DNA of 64,000 bases from Luteibacter mycovicinus (GTDB lineage: Bacteria > Pseudomonadota > Gammaproteobacteria > Xanthomonadales > Rhodanobacteraceae), in the NCBI RefSeq assembly GCF_000745235.1, contig NZ_JQNL01000001.1, forward strand, positions 4,334,001 through 4,398,000, in the 5' to 3' direction. The notes below the pieces were generated by a model that ran no database searches, had not been told where the DNA came from, and worked only from the letters and a program-made list of their open reading frames with translations. This document shows positions 1-8,330 of this stretch, one piece after another (the first letter of the stretch is position 1; the number at the start of each line of letters is the position of its first letter). The position numbers were made by a program, and so were the translations under genes.

Positions 1-186
1 CATGGGCCCACCATGTCGGAAGCGCGGCGGAAACGCCTGGGCGGAGCAGTCATTGCCCGTGTCGACCGGCTCGGGCAGGGATGCGCGTGAGCGTGGCGCC
101 GCCGTTTGTCCGGACGACGCGGCGCTGCCGGCGGCGGCGACCAGGCCGGCCAACAGCAGGGGCAGAGTGATGCGTAGCGTATTCAT
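1..186 (-). CDS. Secreted protein of unknown function, N-terminal part only
   Basis: The reverse strand opens with ATG at 186 and stays open for 62 codons to the window edge, so the C-terminus is missing. The first ~25 residues form a signal peptide: a short polar start, a leucine/alanine-rich core and a small-residue region around AGSAAS that would suit signal peptidase I. The mature part visible is proline/alanine-rich with one Cys, too short to assign. A GAGG lies about 9 bases upstream of the start. It is probably exported to the periplasm or beyond. Function is not recognisable. Confidence 0.5.
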   Translation of the reverse strand, partial: MNTLRITLPLLLAGLVAAAGSAASSGQTAAPRSRASLPEPVDTGNDCSAQAFPPRFRHGGPM

Positions 187-259
187 CGTGCACGACCTCG
201 TGGGGGACATGACGGTGAAACGCGGAAGCAAGGCAAACGGGGTTAAAGCAATGACGCGA

Positions 260-1750
260 TCAGGCCCGCGAGCTTTCGTTACGTGGTTCGACCGGCCCGC
301 CGGCACGATTGCGACCGGCATGCTTGGCGCGGTACAGCGCACGGTCGGCGGCGTTGAGCAGGTCCAGCGGGCCGCTGTTGGCCGATGGCTGCGACGCCGC
401 GACGCCGATCGTGATCGTCAACACGCCGAACGGGCTCATCGGGTGGATGATCGCCTGGGCCTCGACGTGCGCGCGCAGATCATCGGCGAGGGCCAGCGCT
501 TCCTCGAGCCGTGTGCCCGGGGCGACCACGGCGAACTCCTCACCGCCGAAGCGTGCGATGAAGTCGCTGGGGCGCAGGCCACGTGCGGTCAGTGTCTCGG
601 CGAGCGCGCGCAGGCAATCGTCGCCGGCGAGATGACCGTAGCGGTCGTTGTATTCCTTGAAGTAGTCCACGTCGATCATCAGGAGACCGATGGGCTCGCG
701 CTGTCCCGGCCGATGCCATTCGCGCAGGAGGCGCTCGTCGAGCGCCCGGCGGTTGGCCAGTCCGGTAAGAGCGTCGACGAAGACCAGTCCCTGCAGTTCC
801 TCGCGACTGCGCGACAGGCGGTATTCCTCTTCCACCAGATCCACCTGGGCAAGCGTGCCGCGCAGACCGATACCGATCACGGCGGCGATCGCGCCGGCGA
901 TACCCAGCGAGGGATAGCCGGGAATGACCATCAGGCCGAAGCCCAGAACACTCATGGCCAGAAACGTCGGGCTGGCGCTCTGCACGAAGCGCACGAGATA
1001 GACGGGCGGATGCCAGTGGCGCTGCGGAAGGCGCACGGCGATGGCGACGAACAACGCGAGAAAGGGGACGTCCAGCAAGGCGTCCCACGGCGACGTACCG
1101 AAATCCGGATGTCCGCCGAGTGCGACGTAGTGGTTGTAGAAGTAGCCGGCGAACGCGTAGCTGACGAAGAAGAACATGACCGATCGGAAGAAGGCGTGGT
1201 CGTCGCTACGGTCGGTGGCCAGGAAACGCAGCGAAGCCGCGACGGCCAGGCACGCGTTCTCGAAGTCGAGCATGTACGCGACATCGATGGCCTGTTGCGG
1301 ACCCATGGCCCCTTCGAGCGAAACGATCGAGAACGTACGTACGTAGAACAGCACGCCCAGCAGCGCGGCCAGTATCAGGTCGATCCCCATGGCCCAGTGT
1401 TTCCGTGCGGCCACCGGCGCGGACGACACGGCGACCAGTACCGGCAGGACGTACAGGATGTAGAAGAACATGCTGTCGCCAGGGGCGGGATTCGAGTTGT
1501 CGAGTGCGTAGTTCTGCCGGGCGGACAGCGACATGCCGATGACCCAGAGCGCGAGGCTGGCCAGGAGCAGCCACCAGCGCCGGTCGCGCGGCGGCCCCGA
1601 GCGACGCCAGGCATGCACGACGCTGCCCATCGCCAGCGCGGCCACGGAGAAAAAGAAAACGTACGACACCGCCATCCCGCGCGCGGGGAAGAGCGCGAGA
1701 CCGGCAACGTGAGCCGCGACGATGAGGGCCGCGGCGGTGAGCGCTTTCAT
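260..1750 (-). CDS. Membrane-bound diguanylate cyclase (GGDEF domain)
   Basis: Predicted 496-residue enzyme that makes cyclic di-GMP from two GTP at the inner membrane. The N-terminal ~300 residues contain several hydrophobic segments forming a membrane sensor-like region of no named family that I recognise. The C-terminal GGDEF domain has the active-site signature GGEEF at 402-406. An inhibitory I-site, RPSD at 393-396, lies exactly five residues before it, so product feedback inhibition is expected. I chose ATG at 1750 because AAGGA lies 7 bases upstream; an in-frame extension upstream looks non-coding. No EAL domain is present. It could feed the c-di-GMP-dependent PNAG synthase encoded at 12-17 kb, but the two are not adjacent and that link is inference. 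Confidence 0.92.
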   Translation of the reverse strand: MKALTAAALIVAAHVAGLALFPARGMAVSYVFFFSVAALAMGSVVHAWRRSGPPRDRRWWLLLASLALWVIGMSLSARQNYALDNSNPAPGDSMFFYILYVLPVLVAVSSAPVAARKHWAMGIDLILAALLGVLFYVRTFSIVSLEGAMGPQQAIDVAYMLDFENACLAVAASLRFLATDRSDDHAFFRSVMFFFVSYAFAGYFYNHYVALGGHPDFGTSPWDALLDVPFLALFVAIAVRLPQRHWHPPVYLVRFVQSASPTFLAMSVLGFGLMVIPGYPSLGIAGAIAAVIGIGLRGTLAQVDLVEEEYRLSRSREELQGLVFVDALTGLANRRALDERLLREWHRPGQREPIGLLMIDVDYFKEYNDRYGHLAGDDCLRALAETLTARGLRPSDFIARFGGEEFAVVAPGTRLEEALALADDLRAHVEAQAIIHPMSPFGVLTITIGVAASQPSANSGPLDLLNAADRALYRAKHAGRNRAGGPVEPRNESSRA

Positions 1751-1883
1751 TGGCGTCCTTCCCCCGACTGCAACGCAGTAGTCATATCGGCGGGAAGAGC
1801 GGCAGGTTGAGGGCCATGACGCCATTGTTACGGCACGCTCGCCAAAAAGTGTGAAGTTCGCAGCCAGCGGGAGCGCCTCCGCG

Positions 1884-2621
1884 TCACGCGGCGCGGATTG
1901 CCCCCTTGGCAATGACCGGACCCGTGGGCTGGCCGGTAGGCGAGCCGCCGACCGGTTCCAGCGAAACCGCCAGCGCGGCTGTCGGGCCGAGCCGCTCGAG
2001 GAGGGCCTTCTCCAGGTGGAACCGCTTGGGATCGGTGGGCGGGAAGACGCCGACCGAAATCGGTTTGCCGCCCTCCGGAATCAGCCAGAGTTCGGTGTTC
2101 CGATCGGAGGCGACCGCGTCGGGGCTTGCCGGTACCACGAGCAGTTCGGAACGGCCGATGTCCATGGTTGCGGTCCAGCCGGCGACACCGCTTTCGCCGG
2201 CGATGGTGGAGACCATGAGCGTCGTCGGGCCGCTGGGCGCCGTCACGACCGGTGGAGCGACCGGCGTAGTCGGCCGGGTGACGGTCAGCACGAGCAGGCA
2301 GGCGGCCACGGCGGTGGCGCCCAGACCCAGCCAGCGCCACAGCGCGACGTTGTCCCAGACACTGGTACGGGGGTGTTCCGCGGGAGCGTCGAAACGGAGG
2401 CGACGACGGATCGCGGCCCATACGTGCGGGGGCGGCACCTTGTCGGCGATCTCCAGGGCGAGCGGCGTCAGATGCCGCTGCCACAGCGCCACCGCGGCGG
2501 CGGCCTCGGGGCTGGTCTCGACCTCCCGTGCCACGGCGGCGCGCGCATCCGCATCGAGCAGGCCGAGAACGTACTCGGCATACCGTAAGTTGTCCTTGTC
2601 CGCTTCGAAAGTACTGTTCAT
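1884..2621 (-). CDS. Anti-sigma factor, RskA-like (anti-sigma-K)
   Basis: About 245 residues. The N-terminal ~90 residues form the helical sigma-binding domain seen in RskA-type proteins (AEYVLGLLDADARAAV near the start). One membrane helix follows (LGATAVAACLLVLTV). The C-terminal periplasmic domain contains the GRSELLVVPASPD and ELWLIPEGGKP blocks typical of the RskA C-terminal family. Start ATG at 2621 overlaps the stop of the sigma gene as ATGA, implying translational coupling; an ATG 12 bases upstream is the alternative. It should hold the adjacent ECF sigma factor inactive at the inner membrane until released by proteolysis. The releasing signal cannot be read from sequence. Confidence 0.85.
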   Translation of the reverse strand: MNSTFEADKDNLRYAEYVLGLLDADARAAVAREVETSPEAAAAVALWQRHLTPLALEIADKVPPPHVWAAIRRRLRFDAPAEHPRTSVWDNVALWRWLGLGATAVAACLLVLTVTRPTTPVAPPVVTAPSGPTTLMVSTIAGESGVAGWTATMDIGRSELLVVPASPDAVASDRNTELWLIPEGGKPISVGVFPPTDPKRFHLEKALLERLGPTAALAVSLEPVGGSPTGQPTGPVIAKGAIRAA

Positions 2622-3178
2622 GGATTGAGGCATGCCCTGAGCTGCAGGAGACCGCGACGGATCCAGCTTTTCATGGTGCCCAGGGGCACCTTTGCACGTT
2701 CCGCCAGCTCGTTATACGTAGCGCCGCCGAAAAAGGCTTCACGGATCGAGCGACGCTGTTGTTGCTCGAGCTCGGACAGGCAGGCACGCAGGCGGCGGTA
2801 CTCCTCATCGTTCTCCGCGTCGTGGGCGGGACCGGGTGTGTCGTCGATCATGGCGTCGAAGTCGACGTCGTGCTGCTGGCGCATGTCCGGGCGCTGTCGA
2901 AGGCGATCGATGGCCTTGTTGCGCGCCACGGTCATCAGCCAGGTGACGGCGCTGGCCAATGCCGGGTCGAAGCTGCCGGCGCGCTTCCAGACGGTGACGA
3001 AGGCTTCCTGAAGGACCTCCTCGGCCTCGTCGCGATCGTTCATCACGCGCACGCACACGCCGAACAGGCGTGGTGACATGCGACGGTAAAGCTCGGCGAA
3101 GGCGCGTTCGTCCCCGGCCGCGGTGCGTTGCAGAAGTCGGTTCAGCTCGTCGCGCTCGGCGGGGCTGGTGGCGGGCAT
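2618..3178 (-). CDS. ECF RNA polymerase sigma factor, SigK-like
   Basis: 186-residue ECF sigma factor with region 2 (FAELYRRMSPRLFGVCVRVM, then DEAEEVLQEAFVTVWKRA) and a C-terminal region 4 helix-turn-helix (FFGGATYNELAERAKVPLG, then TMKSWIRRGL). The LGTMKSWIRRGLLQLR ending is characteristic of SigK-type ECFs paired with RskA anti-sigma factors. The gene is the first of a two-gene operon with its anti-sigma, joined by an ATGA overlap. It is transcribed divergently from the lipid-modification operon starting at 3330, which is the most likely target. A candidate self-regulated promoter lies at 3227-3254. Confidence 0.92.
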   Translation of the reverse strand: MPATSPAERDELNRLLQRTAAGDERAFAELYRRMSPRLFGVCVRVMNDRDEAEEVLQEAFVTVWKRAGSFDPALASAVTWLMTVARNKAIDRLRQRPDMRQQHDVDFDAMIDDTPGPAHDAENDEEYRRLRACLSELEQQQRRSIREAFFGGATYNELAERAKVPLGTMKSWIRRGLLQLRACLNP

Positions 3179-3226
3179 ACGTCGGGTTCCTTGGTCGGAC
3201 GGGGCCGGTCAGCGTTGCATCACGTT

Positions 3227-3254
3227 CTATAGCATGAACCGTGTGCCCGGAGCA
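3227..3254 (-). promoter_or_regulatory. Candidate ECF promoter for the sigma/anti-sigma operon
   Basis: On the reverse strand TGCTCC (3254-3249) is followed after 16 bases by CTATAG (3232-3227), 48 bases before the sigma start codon. It resembles, with one or two differences, the motif on the opposite strand upstream of the desaturase. Assignment to the adjacent sigma factor is inference. Confidence 0.35.
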
Positions 3255-3270
3255 TCGCGGCCAGGATCGT

Positions 3271-3298
3271 GCATCCGCCTGACGCCTCGTCCCGTATA
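3271..3298 (+). promoter_or_regulatory. Candidate ECF (SigK-type) promoter for the lipid operon
   Basis: GCATCC (3271-3276), 16 bases, then CGTATA (3293-3298), 31 bases before the desaturase start. The -35 differs by one base from the CCATCC of the mycobacterial SigK consensus (CCATCC-N16/17-CCGAAT), and the spacing matches. The -10 match is partial. This fits control of the operon by the divergent SigK-like factor. Confidence 0.45.
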
Positions 3299-3329
3299 GA
3301 GTGGAGAACCCACGGGAGCAGCCACGACC

Positions 3330-4280
3330 ATGTCCTTCGATGCCATCCAGAACGCCCCCCTGCCGCCTCGCAAGGCGGCATGGCGTCGCTGGTTCGATAC
3401 GTCCGTTGCCGATGCGTCCGATGAGGCCCGTGCCGACCGGATCGACTGGCTGCGCGCGTCGCCGTTCGTGGTCATGCATCTCGCCTGCCTTGGCGCGATC
3501 TGGACCGGGGTGTCGCCCATAGCGATCGGTGTCGCCGTCGCGCTGTATGCGCTGCGGATGTTCGCGCTTACCGCGTTCTATCACCGGTACTTCTCGCATC
3601 GCACGTTCCGTACGTCGCGTGCGGTGCAGTTCGTCTTCGCGGTGATCGGCGCGAGTTGCGTGCAGCGCGGTCCGCTGTGGTGGGCGGCGCACCACCGCCA
3701 TCACCATAAGCATACCGATACCCCGCTGGACCCTCATTCGCCGCGCGTCCATGGGTTTCTCTGGAGTCATGCGGGATGGTTCCTGACGCCGCGCGGCTTC
3801 CGGACGCAGATCGACCGCGTTCCCGACCTCGCCGTCTACCCCGAGCTGCGCTGGCTGGACCGTTTCGACACGGCCGTGCCGGTGCTGCTGGCCGTCGCCC
3901 TGTTCGGGCTGGGCAAGCTCCTGCACTATCTGGCTCCCGGCCTGGGTACGGACGGCTGGCAAATGCTGGTCTGGGGATTCTTCATCTCCACCACCGTGCT
4001 GTTTCACGCCACGGTCACGATCAACTCACTGGCTCATCGTTATGGGCGCCGGCGTTTCGAGACCCGTGACGACAGCCGCAACAACCTCTGGCTGGCCCTG
4101 ATCACCTTCGGCGAGGGCTGGCACAACAACCACCACTTTTTCCCGGGCACCGTTCGTCAGGGCTTTCGCTGGTGGGAGGTCGACATGACGTACTACGGCC
4201 TGGTCGCCATGTCGTGGCTGGGTCTGGTCCGTGACCTGAAGCCGATTCCCGCGTGGGTCGCGGCAAAGGCGAGGGGCTGA
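3330..4280 (+). CDS. Membrane fatty-acid (acyl-CoA type) desaturase
   Basis: 316-residue di-iron desaturase of the stearoyl-CoA desaturase family. It inserts a double bond into fatty-acyl chains at the membrane using O2. All three histidine boxes are present: HRYFSH (85-90), HHRHH (121-125) and HNNHH (265-269). Hydrophobic segments lie between boxes 1 and 2 and around 200-235. A GGGAG sequence sits about 12 bases upstream of the ATG. It is the first gene of a six-gene run on the plus strand; the next gene starts one base after its stop. In alphaproteobacterial furan fatty-acid synthesis a desaturase (UfaD) acts on methylated acyl chains, so the substrate here may be a phospholipid chain rather than acyl-CoA. 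That assignment is inference. Confidence 0.9.
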   Translation: MSFDAIQNAPLPPRKAAWRRWFDTSVADASDEARADRIDWLRASPFVVMHLACLGAIWTGVSPIAIGVAVALYALRMFALTAFYHRYFSHRTFRTSRAVQFVFAVIGASCVQRGPLWWAAHHRHHHKHTDTPLDPHSPRVHGFLWSHAGWFLTPRGFRTQIDRVPDLAVYPELRWLDRFDTAVPVLLAVALFGLGKLLHYLAPGLGTDGWQMLVWGFFISTTVLFHATVTINSLAHRYGRRRFETRDDSRNNLWLALITFGEGWHNNHHFFPGTVRQGFRWWEVDMTYYGLVAMSWLGLVRDLKPIPAWVAAKARG

Positions 4281-4281
4281 C

Positions 4282-5547
4282 ATGCGCGTGGCCGTTGTGG
4301 GATCGGGTATCGCCGGACTGGCTTCCGCCTGGCTGCTGTCGCGACGTCATGAGGTCACGCTGTTCGAGGCCAACGATTATCCCGGCGGCCACACCCATAC
4401 GCACCGGGTGAGCCAGGCGGGTCGCGAATACGCGGTGGATACCGGCTTCATCGTGCACAACCGGGCGCACTATCCGCTGTTGTCGGCGTTCTTCGACGAA
4501 CTCGGCGTGGCGACCCGGCCGACGACGATGAGCTTTTCGGTCCGCAACGATGCCACGGGCCTCGAGTACAACGCGACCACGCTGGACACGTTGTTCTGCC
4601 AGCGGCGCAATCTGGTGTCGCTGCGCTTCCTCGGGATGCTCAGGGACCTGGCGCGGTTCTATCGCGAAGCGCCGCGCCTGCTCGATGTGCCTGGCGAAGG
4701 CCCCGCGCTGGGGGCGTACCTCGAAGCCCATGGTTACGGCGAAGCCTTTCGTGATGAGCACCTGGTGCCCATGGCCTGCGCGCTGTGGTCGTCGCCGTCG
4801 TCGTCGATCCTCGGCTTCCCGGCGAAGTACCTCGTCAAGTTCATGGCCAATCACCACATGCTCCGGCTGACCGACCGGCCGGAGTGGCGCGTGGTCGAAG
4901 GCGGTTCGCGCACGTACGTCGACGCGTTGCGCTCACGCTGGGACGTACGGGAGCGCCTGAATACGCCGGTGGTCGGTGTTCGTCGCCACGACGATACTGT
5001 CGAAGTCGTGACGCACGCGGGCACGGAAGCTTTCGACGAACTCGTGCTGGCCTGCCATAGCGACCAGGCGCTGGCGCTGCTCGGCGACGCCGATGCGGTC
5101 GAGCGATCCGTGCTTGGCGCCATGACGTATCAGGCCAACGATACCGTGCTGCACACGGATGCCTCACTGCTGCCGAGGTCGCGCAAGGCGTGGGCCGCCT
5201 GGAACGCTTTCGTCCCCGCGGAAACGGGTGCCGCATGCACCGTCAGCTATTGCATGAACCTGCTGCAAGGCATCGATTCGCCCGATCCGTTCGTCGTGAC
5301 GCTCAACCGGACCGGCGCGATCGACCCGGCGCGCATCCTGCGGCGCATGAGTTACCACCATCCGGTCTACACACACGCTTCGGTCGCCGCTCAGTCCCGC
5401 AAGGACGAGATCCAGGGCCAGCGTCGCACCTGGTTCGCCGGGGCTTACTGGGGCTGGGGCTTCCACGAGGACGGCATGCGCAGCGCGGTCGAACTCTCGC
5501 ACGACTTCGAGCGCGTGGCGGCGCTACGTCGCGAGGCTATGGCATGA
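4282..5547 (+). CDS. FAD-dependent oxidoreductase, amine-oxidase superfamily
   Basis: 421 residues. The N-terminus MRVAVVGSGIAGLASAWLL is a textbook Rossmann FAD-binding motif, followed by the second motif EANDYPGGHTHTH, which is typical of this lipid-cluster subfamily rather than of true amine oxidases. FAD-domain elements recur at the C-terminus (WFAGAYWGWGFHEDGM). The family is routinely found with DUF1365 and CFA-type methyltransferase genes, where it is thought to act on acyl chains of phospholipids; UfaO-like furan formation is one possibility. GAGGGG serves as ribosome binding site. The stop codon overlaps the next start as ATGA, so the products are likely made in concert. Confidence 0.85.
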   Translation: MRVAVVGSGIAGLASAWLLSRRHEVTLFEANDYPGGHTHTHRVSQAGREYAVDTGFIVHNRAHYPLLSAFFDELGVATRPTTMSFSVRNDATGLEYNATTLDTLFCQRRNLVSLRFLGMLRDLARFYREAPRLLDVPGEGPALGAYLEAHGYGEAFRDEHLVPMACALWSSPSSSILGFPAKYLVKFMANHHMLRLTDRPEWRVVEGGSRTYVDALRSRWDVRERLNTPVVGVRRHDDTVEVVTHAGTEAFDELVLACHSDQALALLGDADAVERSVLGAMTYQANDTVLHTDASLLPRSRKAWAAWNAFVPAETGAACTVSYCMNLLQGIDSPDPFVVTLNRTGAIDPARILRRMSYHHPVYTHASVAAQSRKDEIQGQRRTWFAGAYWGWGFHEDGMRSAVELSHDFERVAALRREAMA

Positions 5548-6305
5548 CCGGTCGCTTCGCCAGCGCGATCTACGAAGGCGTGGTGACACACCATCGCCAC
5601 GCGCCTCACGACCATGCATTCACCTACCGCATGGCGCAGGTGTACCTCGATCTCGACGAGGTCGATCGCGTCTTCGCGCGGCGCTGGTTGTGGTCGAACG
5701 GTCGGCGCAACCTCGCGGAGTTCCGTCGTTCCGACTATTTCGGCGATCCCGCCACGCCCCTGGCCGATGCCGTACGCGATCGCGCGGCCGAGGTACTGGG
5801 TCGCCGCCCGGCGGGGCCGGTGCGTCTGCTGACCCATCTGCGGTACGCGGGTATCGCATTCAATCCCGTGAGCTTTTATTACTGCTACGCCGCGGACGGG
5901 GTGACACTCGAGTGTGTGCTGGCGGAGATCACCAACACCCCCTGGCGCGAGCGGCACAGCTACGTGCTGGCGGCGGATGCCTCCGGGGGGCACGCGATCG
6001 ATGCCGGGTTCGACAAGGTCTTCCACGTGTCTCCCTTCATGCCGATGGAGCGCGCCTACCGGTGGCGGTTCACCGTACCTGGCGACACGCTGGCCGTTCA
6101 TATGGACGTGCTGCGCGACGGTGAGCGCGAATTCGACGCGCATCTCGCACTGCGGCGCCTGCCGCTCACGGGCGCATCGCTGGCGCGTGTCCTCTGGCGG
6201 TACCCGCTGATGACCGCGAAGGTCATCGGCGCCATCCATTTCGAAGCCATGCGCCTGTGGCTGAAACGCAATCCCGTTTACGACCACCCGATGAAACAGG
6301 GCTGA
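5544..6305 (+). CDS. DUF1365 family protein
   Basis: 253 residues. The start ATG at 5544 overlaps the preceding stop (ATGA). Family features include the N-terminal YEGVVTHHRHAPHDHAFTYR block, FGDPATPL, the NPVSFYYCYA motif and the F-x-VSPFMPM motif near the middle. No catalytic function is established for DUF1365, but it almost always neighbours the FAD oxidoreductase and a CFA-type methyltransferase, as here. No signal peptide or convincing membrane helix is seen. Its role in acyl-chain modification is inferred from context only. Confidence 0.88.
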   Translation: MTGRFASAIYEGVVTHHRHAPHDHAFTYRMAQVYLDLDEVDRVFARRWLWSNGRRNLAEFRRSDYFGDPATPLADAVRDRAAEVLGRRPAGPVRLLTHLRYAGIAFNPVSFYYCYAADGVTLECVLAEITNTPWRERHSYVLAADASGGHAIDAGFDKVFHVSPFMPMERAYRWRFTVPGDTLAVHMDVLRDGEREFDAHLALRRLPLTGASLARVLWRYPLMTAKVIGAIHFEAMRLWLKRNPVYDHPMKQG

Positions 6306-6309
6306 GACC

Positions 6310-7545
6310 ATGAATCGCATCGCTCGCACGGAAGAATTCGTCCCCGATTCGCGTAGCCACCGCTTCCTGCGGCGGATGTTGCTGGCGCGCATGGAGGGAC
6401 TCCGGCATGGCCGCCTGACGATCCGCGATGCGCTGGGAGGCACCACGTTCGGTGAGTTCGTCGAGGGTGCGCCCGATGTCAGGATCGACGTGAACGATCT
6501 GGCGTTCTACAAGGCCGTGGCCGCCAACGGCAGCGTCGGTGCGGGCGAGGCGTTCATGGAGGGTCTCTGGACCTGCGACGACCTGGTCGGCCTGATCCGG
6601 CTGCTGGTCCGTAACCGCGACCGCCTCGACGGCATGGAGACCGGCCTGGCGCGCGTGGGCGGTATCGCCATGAAGGCATGGCATGCGTTGCGCGAAAACA
6701 CCCGCGTGGGCAGTCGTCGAAACATCGCCGCGCATTACGATCTCGGCAACGATTTCTTCCGGTTGTTCCTCTCGTCAGACCTGATGTATTCCTCGGCGCT
6801 CTGGGAGAGTGAGGACGATACGCTGGAGGTCGCTTCCACGCGCAAACTCAATCGCATCTGCCAGTGGCTCGACCTCAGGCCCGGCGACAGCGTTCTCGAG
6901 ATCGGTACGGGCTGGGGCGGCTTCGCCGTGCACGCGGCGCGCTATTTCGGTTGCCACGTGACCACCACCACGATCTCGCGTGAGCAGTTCGCGCTGGCGA
7001 GCGAGCGCGTCGCCGAAGCCGGGCTCGAAGATCGTGTGACGCTGCTGCTGGAGGACTACCGGGATCTTCGTGGCACCTACGACAAGGTCGTGTCCATCGA
7101 GATGATCGAGGCGATCGGCGCAAAGTACCAGGAGACCTATTTCGCCAAGATCCGTAGCGTGTTGCGGCCCGGTGGTCGCGCGCTGATCCAGGCGATCACC
7201 ATCGAAGACTATCGCTACGCACAGGCGCTTCGCTCGGTGGATTTCATCAAACGCCATATTTTCCCCGGCAGTTTCATACCGTCAGTGCAGGGCATGCTGG
7301 CGGCCAAGACCCGGGCGACCGATCTGGCGCTGGTTCGCTTCGAAGACTTCGGCCAGTCCTATGCGCGGACCTTGCATGCGTGGCGCGAGCGCTTCATGGC
7401 CAGTCTGGTCGAAGTGCGCGGCCAGGGGTTCGATCAGCGGTTCATCCGTATGTGGGAGTTTTATCTCGCGTACTGCGAAGGCGGTTTCATCGAGCGGTCG
7501 ATCGGTGTGGCGCACCTTCTCTTCGAAAAGCCGCGCCTGTCATGA
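6310..7545 (+). CDS. SAM-dependent methyltransferase, cyclopropane fatty acid synthase family
   Basis: 411 residues, the usual length for CFA synthases. The N-terminal ~130 residues are the lipid-binding domain; the methyltransferase domain follows AHYDLGNDFF. SAM-binding motif: VLEIGTGWGGFAVHAA. Further conserved blocks are SIEMIEAIG, FIKRHIFPGSFIPS and WEFYLAYCEGGF, the last carrying the tyrosine that aligns with a bicarbonate ligand in E. coli CFA synthase. The position equivalent to E. coli Cys139 (YSCAYW) reads YSSALW, a serine. The enzyme should transfer a methyl or methylene group to the double bond of phospholipid acyl chains. Four bases separate it from DUF1365, and its stop overlaps the next start. 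Confidence 0.88.
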   Translation: MNRIARTEEFVPDSRSHRFLRRMLLARMEGLRHGRLTIRDALGGTTFGEFVEGAPDVRIDVNDLAFYKAVAANGSVGAGEAFMEGLWTCDDLVGLIRLLVRNRDRLDGMETGLARVGGIAMKAWHALRENTRVGSRRNIAAHYDLGNDFFRLFLSSDLMYSSALWESEDDTLEVASTRKLNRICQWLDLRPGDSVLEIGTGWGGFAVHAARYFGCHVTTTTISREQFALASERVAEAGLEDRVTLLLEDYRDLRGTYDKVVSIEMIEAIGAKYQETYFAKIRSVLRPGGRALIQAITIEDYRYAQALRSVDFIKRHIFPGSFIPSVQGMLAAKTRATDLALVRFEDFGQSYARTLHAWRERFMASLVEVRGQGFDQRFIRMWEFYLAYCEGGFIERSIGVAHLLFEKPRLS

Positions 7546-8330
7546 GTACGTCACACACCTTCCTCGCCATATGGCTGGCCGCGGCATGGATGATGGCCGC
7601 TGGCTGGGCCTGGCAGTGGCGCAAGAACAATGCCGGTATCGTCGACGTTCTCTGGTCGATCGGCGTGGGTGGCGCGGCCGTATGGGCGGCGCTGGCAGGA
7701 TCGGGCGCGGGAGCGACGCGCGCGGTGATGGCGATCCTGGGTGGATTGTGGGGCGGGCGTCTTGCGCTGCACCTCTGGCGGCGTGTGCGTGGTGAGGCCG
7801 AAGACGGGCGTTACCGCGCGCTTCGTGCCCACTGGCACGGACACCAGGGCAAATTCTTCGCGTTTTTTCAGTTTCAGGCATTCCTCGTCGCGCTCTTCGC
7901 GGTGCCGTTCGTCGCCGTGGCGGCCAACCCGGCGACCCATGCCGGCTGGATCGGCGTAGCGATCGCGGTCTGGCTCGTCGGCGTTGTGGGTGAGTCGCTG
8001 GCCGACCGGCAGCTCGCACATTTCCGTGCGCAGCCGGCGAACCGCGGCAAAACCTGTCGCGACGGATTCTGGCGTTACTCACGCCACCCGAACTATTTCT
8101 TCGAATGGCTGCACTGGTTCGCCTATGTCGCACTCGCGGTGGGCTCGCCGGTGGGCTGGCTGGCATGGAGCGGTCCGCTGGTGATGTTCCTGTTTCTGCG
8201 CTTCGTCAGCGGGGTGCCGTACACGGAGACCCAGGCGCTGCGTTCGCGTGGCGATGAATACCGGCGATACCAGCGCGATACCCCGATGTTTTTCCCCTGG
8301 TTTCCCTCACGGCATAGCGAGGACACATGA
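7542..8330 (+). CDS. DUF1295 family membrane protein (steroid 5-alpha-reductase-like)
   Basis: 262 residues, starting at ATG 7542 inside an ATGA overlap with the methyltransferase gene. It has about six hydrophobic segments and the family signature near the C-terminus (FWRYSRHPNYFFEW, then PYTETQALRSRGDEYRRYQ). This fold is shared with isoprenylcysteine methyltransferases and steroid 5-alpha-reductases, so a NADPH-dependent reduction or a methyl transfer on a membrane lipid is possible. Function is not established. The next gene overlaps by ATGA, so it is part of the coupled lipid operon. Confidence 0.85.
   Translation: MSTSHTFLAIWLAAAWMMAAGWAWQWRKNNAGIVDVLWSIGVGGAAVWAALAGSGAGATRAVMAILGGLWGGRLALHLWRRVRGEAEDGRYRALRAHWHGHQGKFFAFFQFQAFLVALFAVPFVAVAANPATHAGWIGVAIAVWLVGVVGESLADRQLAHFRAQPANRGKTCRDGFWRYSRHPNYFFEWLHWFAYVALAVGSPVGWLAWSGPLVMFLFLRFVSGVPYTETQALRSRGDEYRRYQRDTPMFFPWFPSRHSEDT

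Noticed and set aside
2..1810. 602-codon open frame on the plus strand
   Set aside because: It is antisense to the diguanylate cyclase, which has clear motifs; long shadow frames are common in this GC-rich DNA.
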